A stretch of 64,000 nucleotides of DNA from Actinomadura litoris (GTDB lineage Bacteria > Actinomycetota > Actinomycetes > Streptosporangiales > Streptosporangiaceae): the NCBI RefSeq assembly GCF_009733595.1, contig NZ_WOFH01000002.1, positions 62,001 to 126,000 of the forward strand. Direction: 5' to 3'. The position numbers and the translations under genes are program-made. Within the stretch, counting starts at the first letter, position 1, and every line of letters starts with the position of its first letter. The notes beneath the pieces are model-generated. The model was not told the DNA's origin. It worked only from the letters and a program-made list of their open reading frames with translations, and searched no databases. Positions 29,291 through 37,709 of the stretch are shown here, piece after piece.

Positions 29291-30469
29291 TTGAGCCCGC
29301 TCGCCGACTTCCAGAACTCGATCTACCTGGAGGGGCTCGGGGACGTCCGTCCGGGCCTGCCCACCGACCTGACGCGGTTGGAGGGCCTCGCCGAGGGCGT
29401 GCTGTCGGCGCAGGCGTTCGGGTACGTGGCGGGCGCGGCGGGCAGCGAGGCGACCGCGCGCGCCAACCGCGCGGCGTTCGACCGGTGGCGGATCGTCCCC
29501 CGGATGCTGCGGGACGTCGCCGAACGCGACCTGTCGGTGGACGTGCTGGGCACCGCGATGCCCGCGCCGGTGCTGCTCGCGCCGATCGGCGTCCAGTCGA
29601 TCCTCCATCCGGACGGGGAGCTGGCGACGGCGCGGGCGGCGGCGGCCGAGGGGCTGACGGCGGTGCTGAGCACGGCCGCGTCCCACTCGATGGAGGAGGT
29701 GGCGGAGGCGGCCGGCGACGGCGCGCCGCGCTGGTACCAGCTCTACTGGCCGAAGGACCGCGACCTCGCCGTGAGCTTCCTGGACCGCGCGAGGGCCGCG
29801 GGCTACACCGCCCTCGTCGTCACCCTCGACACGTTCACGCTGGCCTGGCGCCCCCGCGACCTCGACCGCGCCTACCTGCCGTTCCTGCGCGGCGTCGGCG
29901 TCGCGAACTACTTCGCCGACCCGGTGTTCCAGCGGGCGGTCGGCGGGCCGGTGACCGGCGCCAACCGGCAGGCGGCGCTGCTGCACTGGGTCGCGAACTT
30001 CGGGAACCCGAGCCTGACCTGGGACGATCTGGCCTTCCTGCGGGAGCACTGGGACGGCCCGATCGCGCTCAAGGGCATCCAGCACCCGGACGACGCCCGG
30101 CGGGCCGTGGAGGCGGGCATGGACGGCGTCATCGTCTCCAACCACGGCGGACGGCAGGTGGACGGCGCCGTCGCCGCGCTGGACGCGCTGCCCGCCGTCG
30201 CGGCGGCGGTCGGCGGTCGGGCGTGCGTGCTGTTCGACAGCGGCGTCCGGACGGGCGCCGACATCGTCAAGGCGCTCGCGCTCGGCGCCCGCGCCGTGCT
30301 GGTCGGGCGCCCCTACGCCTACGGGCTGGCGCTGGGCGGGCAGGCGGGCGTCCGGCACGTCCTGCGCTGCCTCCAGGCGGAACTGGAACTCACGCTGGCC
30401 CTGTCGGGGCTGACCCGTCCCGGGCAGCTCACCCCCGAGAGCCTGACGAGCGCGCCGGTCCCGGCGTGA
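29291..30469 (+). CDS. Lactate 2-monooxygenase-like FMN alpha-hydroxy-acid oxidase
   Basis: A 392-residue FMN enzyme of the lactate oxidase/monooxygenase family. The active-site histidine-arginine block SNHGGRQVDGA, the tyrosine region WYQLYWPKD, and VLFDSGVRTGADIVKALALGA and VGRPYAYGLALGG are intact. The N-terminus (FQNSIYLEGLGDVRPGLP) and length match lactate 2-monooxygenases (about 394 residues). TTG at 29291 has GGAGG seven bases upstream. Lactate as substrate is likely but not certain. Confidence 0.85.
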   Translation: MSPLADFQNSIYLEGLGDVRPGLPTDLTRLEGLAEGVLSAQAFGYVAGAAGSEATARANRAAFDRWRIVPRMLRDVAERDLSVDVLGTAMPAPVLLAPIGVQSILHPDGELATARAAAAEGLTAVLSTAASHSMEEVAEAAGDGAPRWYQLYWPKDRDLAVSFLDRARAAGYTALVVTLDTFTLAWRPRDLDRAYLPFLRGVGVANYFADPVFQRAVGGPVTGANRQAALLHWVANFGNPSLTWDDLAFLREHWDGPIALKGIQHPDDARRAVEAGMDGVIVSNHGGRQVDGAVAALDALPAVAAAVGGRACVLFDSGVRTGADIVKALALGARAVLVGRPYAYGLALGGQAGVRHVLRCLQAELELTLALSGLTRPGQLTPESLTSAPVPA

Positions 30470-30476
30470 CGCCGCG

Positions 30477-31166
30477 CTAGCGGCGGGCCAGGACGAGAGC
30501 GCCGCGCTTGGTCACCGGGAGCGGCGTGCGCACGCGCCGCGCCGCCTCGGCGGCCTCCGCGCGGGGCATCCGCCGGGCGATCAGGTAGTCGCGGACGGCG
30601 TCCCGGTCGGGCAGGGTGATCAGCGGCGCGTCCCAGCGCTCCACCTCGACCTCGCCGAACACCTCGCAGACCCGCGCGGGCGCGTCCTCGGCGTCGAACG
30701 GGGTCGGCGCCGGGCGCCAGACCGGCGCGAGTTCGGGGCTGTCGTTCCGGCAGATCGCCGTGACGATCAGCAGCCCTCCCGGGGCGAGCACGCGCCGCGC
30801 CTCCCGCAGCACGAGGCCGGGGTCGTCCAGGTGCCAGAGCATGTTCACCGCGACGGCCGCGTCGAACACGCCGTCGCGGAACGGCAGGCGCACGGCGTCG
30901 GCGTGGACGCGGGGCGGGGGATGGGCGCGCAGCATGGTCGCCGAGGCGTCCACCCCCACCAGGCGGAACGGCGGACGGTCGGGCAGCGCGCCGCTCAGCG
31001 CGCCCTCCCCGCAGCCGATGTCGAGGACCCGGGACACCGCCGAGTTCAGCAGCTTCACCGCGATGTGCTCGTGCAGGCTCCGCGCCCCGATCAGGTACCG
31101 GCGCGTCACCCGCGTCGCGAGGCGGAAGCGTTCCGGGTCGGCGTCGTAGTCGCGCGTCACGGCCAT
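30477..31166 (-). CDS. Class I SAM-dependent methyltransferase
   Basis: A 229-residue methyltransferase with motif I VLDIGCGEGAL, motif II LVGVDASATML, and the methyltransf_11 segment VAVNMLWHLDDPG then EARRVLAPGG. The substrate is not evident. It converges on the flavoenzyme gene with a 7-bp gap and no hairpin. Confidence 0.88.
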   Translation of the reverse strand: MAVTRDYDADPERFRLATRVTRRYLIGARSLHEHIAVKLLNSAVSRVLDIGCGEGALSGALPDRPPFRLVGVDASATMLRAHPPPRVHADAVRLPFRDGVFDAAVAVNMLWHLDDPGLVLREARRVLAPGGLLIVTAICRNDSPELAPVWRPAPTPFDAEDAPARVCEVFGEVEVERWDAPLITLPDRDAVRDYLIARRMPRAEAAEAARRVRTPLPVTKRGALVLARR

Positions 31167-31272
31167 GTCTGGAGTCTGCCCAGCCAGGCGCGGCGAAAGC
31201 GTCGCCCGGCGCCCGCCGCTACGGGGGCGGCACGGACGCGCACCGAATGTAGAACGCTCCAGTCGGGGACCG

Positions 31273-31866
31273 TCAGAGATCGGCGTGGTCGGCCGCGGGG
31301 CGCCCCGGGACGGACGGGCGGTCGAGGTCCAGCTCGTCGAGCACCGCGCCGTCGGCGGCGAGCGCCTCGATGACCGGGCCGCGGCGCGCCGACCACACCA
31401 CCACGAGGTGCCCGTGGACGGGGACGTCCAGCATCCGCTTGCCGACGCGGACCGCCGCGACCTCCGCCGAGGCGCGCAGCCGCGCCTCGTTCACCCACTT
31501 CGCGCCCCAGGGCAGCAGCCGGCCGGCGTTGCGGACGGTGCGCGCCGACCCGTACTTGTGCAGGTAGCGGCCCAGCTCCCCGGACGAGCGGCGGGTGAGG
31601 GGCTGGTCGGGCGCCGACCCGCCGGCGCCGCCGAGCTCCATCCACTCGCCGTCCCTGCGGTGGAAGGTCCAGCCCTCGATGAACGCGCCCGTGCCGGACG
31701 CGCCGTCCCCCCGCTGGTGCAGGAAGGTGACGGCGGCGACGTCGCCGTCCTTGTCGAGGCCGAGCGGCAGGAACTCCCGGTCCTCGTCGAGGACGTCGGG
31801 CGCGGGATCGGGCAGGCCGTCCCGCAGGAGCCGCAGGCACTCCTCGTGCACCTCGTGGTCGTTCAT
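31273..31866 (-). CDS. Uncharacterised 197-residue protein
   Basis: A soluble protein with DEDREFLPLGLDKDG, a central GAFIEGWTFHRRDGEWMELGG and SSGELGRYLHKYG. A beta-rich C-terminal half includes VPVHGHLVVVWSARRGPVI. I do not recognise the family; the look is of an actinomycete lineage-specific protein, possibly an immunity-like or scaffold domain. ATG at 31866 follows a region with a hairpin terminator of the upstream gene. Confidence 0.6.
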   Translation of the reverse strand: MNDHEVHEECLRLLRDGLPDPAPDVLDEDREFLPLGLDKDGDVAAVTFLHQRGDGASGTGAFIEGWTFHRRDGEWMELGGAGGSAPDQPLTRRSSGELGRYLHKYGSARTVRNAGRLLPWGAKWVNEARLRASAEVAAVRVGKRMLDVPVHGHLVVVWSARRGPVIEALAADGAVLDELDLDRPSVPGRPAADHADL

Positions 31867-31898
31867 GTCCGGGACCTCTGATCGTGCAGGCAGGGCGA

Positions 31899-31922
31899 GG
31901 GGCCCTCCCGCAAGAGGGCCCC
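31899..31922. terminator. Terminator after the 187-residue membrane protein gene
   Basis: GGGGCCCTC at 31899-31907 and GAGGGCCCC at 31914-31922 form a perfect 9-bp stem with loop CCGCAA, between two minus-strand genes. Confidence 0.7.
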
Positions 31923-31960
31923 GCTGTGTGACTCACTCTAGAGGTCCGGCTCGTCTGGTT

Positions 31961-32524
31961 TCACCCGTCTGGCGTACTCCCGTTGATGCTTTGCCATCCG
32001 GCCTTCACCTGCGGGTCGTCGTGCCGGTCATGTCCGGAAGCGGCGCCACGCGACGGGACCTGCGGAAGCGCTCGGGCCGCCAGCACCCCGCACAGCACCG
32101 CGACCGGAATCTCGATTCCGGCGGCGAGCGCGACCGCCAGCGCCCGGTCCGCGCCGGCCGCCGCGGTCACCACGTCGAACCACGCGTCCGCCACGAGCAG
32201 CGCCCCGGTCGCGGCGGCGACCGGCCCGTGCCGGGGGTCGCGCCGGGTGAGCAGGACGCCGGTGCCGAGCAGCCCGGCCGCCAGCATCAGGTCCAGCCCG
32301 ACCCACGCCGTGGACCAGTGCGACACCTGCGTGGTCGAGGGAAGGGTCCTGGCCAGCGTCCACATCCACGGCACCATCGCGGCCCCGCCGCCGATCAGGG
32401 CCCACCCGAGCCGCCGCCCCCCTCGTTCCCGGGGCCGCGCGCGTCCGGGCACGGAACGTGACCGAGCGGGCGGACCGTAGACCAACGGACGGCGGGGCCT
32501 CAACGGCGTCGTGTCGGCGACCAT
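31961..32524 (-). CDS. Uncharacterised membrane protein, about four helices
   Basis: A 187-residue protein. After a basic, Arg/Pro-rich N-terminus come four hydrophobic segments: LGWALIGGGAAMVPWMWTL, WVGLDLMLAAGLLGTGVLL, AAATGALLVADAWFDVVTA and ALAAGIEIPVAVLCGVLAA. Such proteins are common and unnamed in actinomycetes. The ATG at 32524 has AGGGAG upstream. It is divergent from the second two-component system (184-bp gap). Confidence 0.7.
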   Translation of the reverse strand: MVADTTPLRPRRPLVYGPPARSRSVPGRARPRERGGRRLGWALIGGGAAMVPWMWTLARTLPSTTQVSHWSTAWVGLDLMLAAGLLGTGVLLTRRDPRHGPVAAATGALLVADAWFDVVTAAAGADRALAVALAAGIEIPVAVLCGVLAARALPQVPSRGAASGHDRHDDPQVKAGWQSINGSTPDG

Positions 32525-32708
32525 GATGGCTGTGCTCCCTGCGGTGACGGCTGGCGGCGCCCGTTTCCCCGGCGCCTCCTCAACCCTGGCCGAGCGGCCG
32601 GTCACCTTCAGTAGCGCCGCTATCCGTTCGGGGGTGGCACTGGGTTCACCATCGGAGCTGAAACAAGCTGCATGGCCGCGCGCTGAGCACGGCCAATACG
32701 GTTGCCCC

Positions 32709-33980
32709 ATGGCATCCATCTCCGTGGCCCGGCACGCGCTCGCGCATGCTCCGTGGTCGAGGACGGCGTGGCGCGACACCGTGTTCGTCGCCTCCGGGGT
32801 GCCGTTGCAGTGCGCCGGATGGATGATCGTCGGCGTGCTCTGGACGGTGTGGACGCCGATCGACCTCACGCCGGTCCTGGTGCTCTCGGTCGCGACGGTC
32901 GCGCTGGTGCTGCTGGCGTCGCGGCCGCTGACCTCGTGGCAGCGGGAGCGGTGCTGGGCGGTGCTCGGCGTCGAGATCCCGCCGATGCCCGACTTCGACG
33001 GCGGCCGCCCCTGGGACGCGCTGCGCGACCTCCGCTCGCCCGAGCTGTGGCGCGTCCTCCAATACCACCTGCTCGTGGGGCCGCTGGTGGCGTGCGGGGG
33101 GCTCGCCGTGGTCTCGGCGTGGGGTGCGGGGGCGGTCCTCGGGAGCTACGGCGCCTACGCGTGGGCCCTGCCGGAGAGCACCTCGCCGGCGCTGTCCGAC
33201 AAGGCGCAGGTCGTCCAGACGGCGGGGCTCATGGCGTGCGGTGCCGTGCTGCTGGTCGTCACGCCGTGGGTGGCGGCGGGCGTCCGGCGGCTGGACGCCC
33301 GCGCCGCCGCCGCGCTGCTCGGCCCCGACCGGGCCAGCGAGCTGGAGCGCCGCGTCGAGGACCTCGCCGGGAAGCGCGCCGACGTCGTGGACGCCGCCGA
33401 CATCGAGCGCCGCCGCATCGAGCGCGACCTGCACGACGGGGCGCAGCAGCGGCTCGTCTCGCTCGCCCTCCACCTGGGGCTGGCCCGCGAGACGCTCGAC
33501 GACGTCCCCGACCACGCGATGGAGGTGATCGTCGAGGCGCACGAGCAGGCCAAGGAGGCCCTCACCGAGCTGCGCACGCTCATCCGCGGCCTGCACCCGG
33601 CCGTCCTGGAGGACCGGGGCCTGGACGCGGCGCTGTCGGGCATCGCCGCGCGGGTGCCGCTGCCCGTCCGGCTGCGGGTCGAGGTGGAGCCGCGCGCCTC
33701 GTCCACCGTCGAGGCCGTCGCCTACTTCGTCGTCTCCGAGGCGCTCACGAACGTGGTCAAGCACGCCCGCGCCGCGTCCGTGGACGTCGAGGTGCTGCGC
33801 CGGGGCGGGGTGCTGCTGCTGACGGTCGGCGACGACGGCGTGGGCGGCGCCGACCCGGCCCGGGGGACGGGCCTGACCGGGCTCGCGCGCCGCGTCCGCT
33901 CGGTGGACGGTACCTTCCGCATCACCAGCCCCGCCGGGGGTCCGACGACCGTCACCGTGGAGTTGCCGTGCGCATTGTGA
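32709..33980 (+). CDS. NarL-type sensor histidine kinase
   Basis: A 423-residue kinase with an N-terminal four-helix sensor-type membrane region, the HisKA_3 motif ERDLHDGAQQRLVSLALHLGLA, and the HATPase N-box SEALTNVVKHA with GTGLTGLARRVR. This subtype (DLHDGAQQ) is widespread in actinomycetes with cell-envelope-stress regulators. TACGGT ends 6 nt before the ATG, so it looks leaderless. It overlaps its regulator by 13 bp. Confidence 0.9.
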   Translation: MASISVARHALAHAPWSRTAWRDTVFVASGVPLQCAGWMIVGVLWTVWTPIDLTPVLVLSVATVALVLLASRPLTSWQRERCWAVLGVEIPPMPDFDGGRPWDALRDLRSPELWRVLQYHLLVGPLVACGGLAVVSAWGAGAVLGSYGAYAWALPESTSPALSDKAQVVQTAGLMACGAVLLVVTPWVAAGVRRLDARAAAALLGPDRASELERRVEDLAGKRADVVDAADIERRRIERDLHDGAQQRLVSLALHLGLARETLDDVPDHAMEVIVEAHEQAKEALTELRTLIRGLHPAVLEDRGLDAALSGIAARVPLPVRLRVEVEPRASSTVEAVAYFVVSEALTNVVKHARAASVDVEVLRRGGVLLLTVGDDGVGGADPARGTGLTGLARRVRSVDGTFRITSPAGGPTTVTVELPCAL

Positions 33981-34615
33981 TCGCCGAGGACTCGGTCCTG
34001 CTGCGGGCCGGGCTGATCAAGCTGCTGGAGACCTCGGGGTTCGAGGTCGCGGCGGCGGTGGGCGAGGCGGAGGGGCTGCTCGCGGCGGTCCGCGAGCACC
34101 GCCCGGACGCGGCGATCGTGGACGTGCGGATGCCGCCCGGCTTCACCGACGAGGGCGTCCGCGCCGCGCTGGTGATGCGGCGGGAGGCGCCCGAGGTCGC
34201 GGTGCTGCTGCTGTCGCAGTACGTCGAGGAGCGCTACGCCGCCGACCTGCTGGCGGCCGGCACCAGCGGCATCGGCTACCTGCTCAAGGACCGCGTCGCC
34301 GACGTCTCGGTCTTCCTGGACGCGCTGCGCCGGGTCGCCGCCGGGGGCACCGCCCTGGACCCCGAGGTCGTCTCCCAGCTCCTCCTGCGCCGCCACCGCG
34401 ACCCCCTCGACCGGCTCACGCCGCGCGAGAGGGAGGTGCTGGCGCTCATGGCGGAGGGGCGCTCCAACGCGGGCATCGCCGGGGCGCTGGTGGTGAGCGA
34501 GAGCGCGGTCGCCAAGCACATCAACAACATCTTCGCCAAGCTCGACCTCCCGCACGCCGAGGGCGACCACCGCCGGGTGCTGGCCGTCCTGCGGTTCCTG
34601 GACGGGGAGACATGA
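33968..34615 (+). CDS. LuxR-type response regulator
   Basis: A 215-residue regulator with receiver motifs IAEDSVLLR, IVDVRMPP, LSQYVEERY and LLKDRV. The HTH reads LTPREREVLALMAEGRSNAGIA and SAVAKHINNIFAKL. The GTG start lies inside the kinase gene with GGAG six bases upstream. Its stop overlaps the start of the DUF4097 gene (ATGA), so kinase, regulator and DUF4097 protein form one coupled unit. Confidence 0.92.
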   Translation: MRIVIAEDSVLLRAGLIKLLETSGFEVAAAVGEAEGLLAAVREHRPDAAIVDVRMPPGFTDEGVRAALVMRREAPEVAVLLLSQYVEERYAADLLAAGTSGIGYLLKDRVADVSVFLDALRRVAAGGTALDPEVVSQLLLRRHRDPLDRLTPREREVLALMAEGRSNAGIAGALVVSESAVAKHINNIFAKLDLPHAEGDHRRVLAVLRFLDGET

Positions 34616-35430
34616 CCGCGGACACCGGGACCGGCGCGGTGCCGGGGACGCCCGCCCGCCCCCGCCGGCGCGGCGTGTGGATCCTCCTCGCGGCCGTGAC
34701 GGCGGTCCTCATGGTGGCGCCGATCGGGTTCCGGGTCGCGGCGCACGCCTTCCGGCGGACCACGACGGAGACGACCCCGTACCACCTCGCGATCAAGGAC
34801 GTCCGGCTCGACATGGGCGACGCGCGGGTCACGGTCGGCGCGGGCCCCGAGGGCGAGGGCCGGGTCCACAAGAGGCTGACGTGGGCGCCGACCAAGCCGA
34901 CCGTGAACGAGTCGCTGGTGGACGGCGTGCTCTACATCACGTTCCGCTGCAACAGCACGGTGAGGATCTACGGGGGCCTCGAATGCGGCGGCGACATCGA
35001 CGTGCGGGTGCCGCGCGCCGCGCGCGTGTCGGCGGTGTCGGAGTCGGGGCAGATCAACGTGCGGGGGCTGACCGGCGACCTCGACCTGCGGACCGGCTCG
35101 GGCGAGATCGCCGTCGCCGACGCCCGGGGCCGCCTGCGGCTGAGGGCGAACTCCGGCACGGTCAGGGGGACCGGGATCGCCGCGTCCAAGACCCAGGCGG
35201 AGGTGGGCTCCGGCGAGCTGAACCTGCGCTACGCCGAGCCGCCGGACATCGTGGACGCGGCGGTCGGCTCGGGCTCCGCGCGGATCATCGTGCCGCCCGG
35301 GTCGCACTACCGGCTGGTCGGGCCCATGCCGTCCCACCTCGGCCAGGCCGTCGTGGACGACAGGTCGACCCGGGTCATCTCCCTGCGCGGCGGCTCCGGC
35401 CGCACCTACCTGGACTACAGGGACGAGTGA
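34612..35430 (+). CDS. DUF4097-type membrane-anchored beta-solenoid protein
   Basis: A 272-residue protein with one membrane helix near the N-terminus (VWILLAAVTAVLMVAPIGF) preceded by an arginine-rich stretch. An extracytoplasmic domain follows, made of short repeats: SESGQINVRGLTGDLDLR, TGSGEIAVADARGRLRLR, ANSGTVRG, VGSGELNLRY. These are the turns of DUF4097 adhesin-like solenoids. Coupling to the regulator suggests it reports on or responds to envelope state. Confidence 0.82.
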   Translation: MTADTGTGAVPGTPARPRRRGVWILLAAVTAVLMVAPIGFRVAAHAFRRTTTETTPYHLAIKDVRLDMGDARVTVGAGPEGEGRVHKRLTWAPTKPTVNESLVDGVLYITFRCNSTVRIYGGLECGGDIDVRVPRAARVSAVSESGQINVRGLTGDLDLRTGSGEIAVADARGRLRLRANSGTVRGTGIAASKTQAEVGSGELNLRYAEPPDIVDAAVGSGSARIIVPPGSHYRLVGPMPSHLGQAVVDDRSTRVISLRGGSGRTYLDYRDE

Positions 35431-35452
35431 CGGCCTCTCCCGAGGGTGCGAT

Positions 35453-35481
35453 TTGCGTCAGTTGTCTGGAGCGGGTTAACT
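35453..35481 (+). promoter_or_regulatory. Candidate promoter of the metNIQ operon
   Basis: TTGCGT at 35453-35458, a 17-bp spacer, then TTAACT at 35476-35481. It would give a leader of about 355 nt before metN. Confidence 0.45.
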
Positions 35482-35843
35482 GATGACGTGACCGTGACAT
35501 GCCCATGCCCTCAGTTCGGACCGCCGACCCGGCGGGCCATGGGGTGTGCGCGCCGCCGTCGAATGTGTGACCGCTGAGGGCCCCCGCCTGAGCCTCGCGC
35601 CCCGAAGCGAGCCGTCCCGAGACCCGAGTCGCGCATGATCTTCCAACGCCACCTGCTGAGCCACGCGCCGTACCCGCCCGGCCTGTCGTAGGCCGCCGCG
35701 AGGCAGGGCCGCCCCCGGCTCGCGCGTCCGGCGTGCCCCGCACGCCGTGACCTTCCGCACGTACCCGCATCCTCCTTCCGCACCGTCCCGGTCCACCGCG
35801 CCGACGCCTGCACAGCGGCGCCCGCACGCACGGATGATTCTCT
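35482..35843 (+). promoter_or_regulatory. Long structured leader of metNIQ
   Basis: This region has no ordinary gene. GCCCTCAG at about 35508 can pair with CTGAGGGC at about 35573. A perfect 8-bp hairpin CGGCGTGC-CCC-GCACGCCG sits at 35729-35747. Between them is a possible 18-codon leader frame (35635-35691). The layout (promoter, leader, hairpin, transport operon) suggests attenuation or a riboswitch. I could not match it to the SAM-I consensus, and a SAM-IV match is not convincing. Confidence 0.4.
35635..35691 (+). CDS. Candidate 18-residue leader peptide upstream of metN
   Basis: ATG 35635 to TAG 35689-35691 encodes a short peptide containing RHLLSHAPYPPG. The His, Tyr and Pro-Pro content could slow ribosomes. 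It has only a weak ribosome site (GAG) and no methionine or cysteine codon run, so classical methionine attenuation is not supported. Confidence 0.25.
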   Translation: MIFQRHLLSHAPYPPGLS

Positions 35844-36998
35844 GTGATTCAGATCGAAAAACTTCGCAAGGTCTACCGCGCCCGAGGACGCGAGGTCACC
35901 GCCGTCGACGGCGTCGACCTCACCGTCCCCGAGGGCGAGATCTTCGGCGTGCTCGGGCGCAGCGGCGCCGGGAAGAGCACGCTGCTGCGCTGCGTCAACC
36001 TGCTGGAGCGGCCGGACGAGGGACGCGTCCTCATCGACGGCCGCGACCTGCTGGCGCTGCGGGGCGCCGAGCTGCGCCGCGCCCGGCAGGGCATCGGCAT
36101 GATCCACCAGCACTTCGGCCTGCTCGGCAGCCGCACGGTCGCGGGGAACGTGGCGTTCCCGCTGGAGGTCATGGGCGTCCCGCGGGCGGAGCGGCGGCAC
36201 CGCGTCGCCGAGCTGCTGGAGCTGGTCGGGCTCACCGAGCACGCGCGGGCCCACCCCGCGCGGATCTCGGGCGGCCAGAAGCAGCGCGTCGGCATCGCCC
36301 GCGCGCTCGCCGGACGGCCGAAGGTGCTGCTGTCGGACGAGGCGACCTCCGCGCTCGACCCGGAGACCACCGCCTCGATCCTGGAGCTGCTGCGGGACCT
36401 CAACCGGCGGCTCGGCCTCACCGTCCTGCTGATCACCCACGAGATGGACGTGGTCAAGCGCATCTGCGACTCCGCCGCCGTCATGCGCGACGGCCGGTTC
36501 ACCGAGTCGGGGCCGGTCACCGGGCTGCTCGCGCGCCCCGGCTCGGAGCTCGCCCGGGGGCTGTTCCCGCTGCCGCCGGTCACGCCGCGCGCGGGCTCGA
36601 CGGTCGTCGAGGTCACCTTCGTCGGCGGCGTCACCGACCAGCCGTTCGTGTCGGCGCTGGCCCGCAAGTACTCGCTGGACGTCAACATCCTCGGCGGCGC
36701 CGTGGAGACCGTCGGCGGCGGGCGGGTCGGGCGGCTGCAGTTGGAGCTGCCGGGCGACCCGTCCGCCAACGCCGCGCAGCTGGCCTTCCTCCGCGACGCG
36801 GGCCTCGCCGTGGAGGTCAAGACCCCGATCACCGACACCGAGGCGTCCGCGGCGGACGCCGACACATCCGCCGCGGAGGGCGGCGCCCGCGGGCCCGAGC
36901 GCGGCTCCGGGGCCGACGGGGCCGACGGGGCCGACGGGGCCGACGGGGCCGACGGGGCCGACGGGGCCGTGGCGGCCGGCGAGGAGGAGACGCGATGA
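35844..36998 (+). CDS. metN: Methionine ABC transporter ATP-binding protein
   Basis: A 384-residue MetN. Walker A GRSGAGKST, signature ISGGQKQRVGIARAL, Walker B VLLSDEATSALDP and the H-loop LITHEMDVV are intact. A C-terminal NIL domain (about residues 250-330, with VEVTFVGGVTDQPFVSALA) is the methionine-sensing module of this family. The last ~50 residues are an unusual tail with a (Gly-Ala-Asp)n repeat encoded by a 9-bp minisatellite. GTG at 35844 is the start. It overlaps metI by 4 bp (ATGA). Confidence 0.94.
   Translation: MIQIEKLRKVYRARGREVTAVDGVDLTVPEGEIFGVLGRSGAGKSTLLRCVNLLERPDEGRVLIDGRDLLALRGAELRRARQGIGMIHQHFGLLGSRTVAGNVAFPLEVMGVPRAERRHRVAELLELVGLTEHARAHPARISGGQKQRVGIARALAGRPKVLLSDEATSALDPETTASILELLRDLNRRLGLTVLLITHEMDVVKRICDSAAVMRDGRFTESGPVTGLLARPGSELARGLFPLPPVTPRAGSTVVEVTFVGGVTDQPFVSALARKYSLDVNILGGAVETVGGGRVGRLQLELPGDPSANAAQLAFLRDAGLAVEVKTPITDTEASAADADTSAAEGGARGPERGSGADGADGADGADGADGADGAVAAGEEETR
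36909..36962 (+). repeat. 9-bp minisatellite inside metN
   Basis: GGGGCCGAC is repeated perfectly six times. It is in frame and encodes Gly-Ala-Asp units in the linker after the NIL domain. Copy changes keep the frame, so the tail length probably varies among strains. Confidence 0.9.
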
Positions 36999-37651
36999 CC
37001 TGGGACGAAGTGACCCCGCTGCTGTGGCCCGCGACGCGGGAGACGCTCTACATGACCGGGGTCGCGACGCTGTTCACGGCGGTGCTCGGGCTGCTGTTCG
37101 GCGTCCTGCTGGTGATCACCGAGCGCGGCGGGCTGCTGCCCGCGCCGCCCGCCAACGCGGTGCTCGGCGTCGTCGTCAACATCGGGCGCTCGCTGCCGTT
37201 CCTGATCCTGATGGTGGCGATCATCCCCTTCACCCGGATCGTCGTCGGCACGAGCATCGGCAACGCGGCGGCGATCGTGCCGCTGACCGTCGGCGCGATC
37301 CCGTTCTACGCGCGGCTCGTCGAGATCGCGATCCGCGAGGTGGACCCCGGAGTGGTCGCCGCCGCGCGCGCGATGGGCGCCACCCGCCGGGAGATCGTCG
37401 GCAAGGTCCTGCTGCGCGAGGCCCGGCCGGGCCTGGTGTCGGGCCTGACCGTCACCGTCATCGCGCTGATCGGCTACACCGCCATGGCCGGGACGGTCGG
37501 CGGCGGCGGCCTCGGCAACCTGGCGATCACCTACGGCTACGAGCGCTTCGAGTCCAAGGTCATGGTCGCGACCGTGGTGCTGCTGATCGTGATCGTCCTG
37601 CTCGTCCAGGCCGTGGGGGACCTCGTCGCCCGGCGCCTGACGCACAAATAA
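36995..37651 (+). CDS. metI: Methionine ABC transporter permease
   Basis: A 218-residue permease with five or six membrane segments, starting MTWDEVTPLLWPATRETLYM. The EAA loop reads ARAMGATRREIVGKVLLREARP. NIGRSLPFLILMVAIIPFTR and GYTAMAGTVGGGGLGNLAI are MetI hallmarks. The ATG overlaps the metN stop and has GAGGAGGAG upstream. Confidence 0.94.
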   Translation: MTWDEVTPLLWPATRETLYMTGVATLFTAVLGLLFGVLLVITERGGLLPAPPANAVLGVVVNIGRSLPFLILMVAIIPFTRIVVGTSIGNAAAIVPLTVGAIPFYARLVEIAIREVDPGVVAAARAMGATRREIVGKVLLREARPGLVSGLTVTVIALIGYTAMAGTVGGGGLGNLAITYGYERFESKVMVATVVLLIVIVLLVQAVGDLVARRLTHK

Positions 37652-37709
37652 CACATATAACGCACAGCCGAATAAAAACCCTTAAAGAACGCACAGAAAG
37701 GCACTCCTC

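Noticed and set aside
35482..35843. SAM-I riboswitch upstream of metN
   Set aside because: The GAUGA/CCGGCAACC core could not be found. The region is reported only as an unassigned structured leader.
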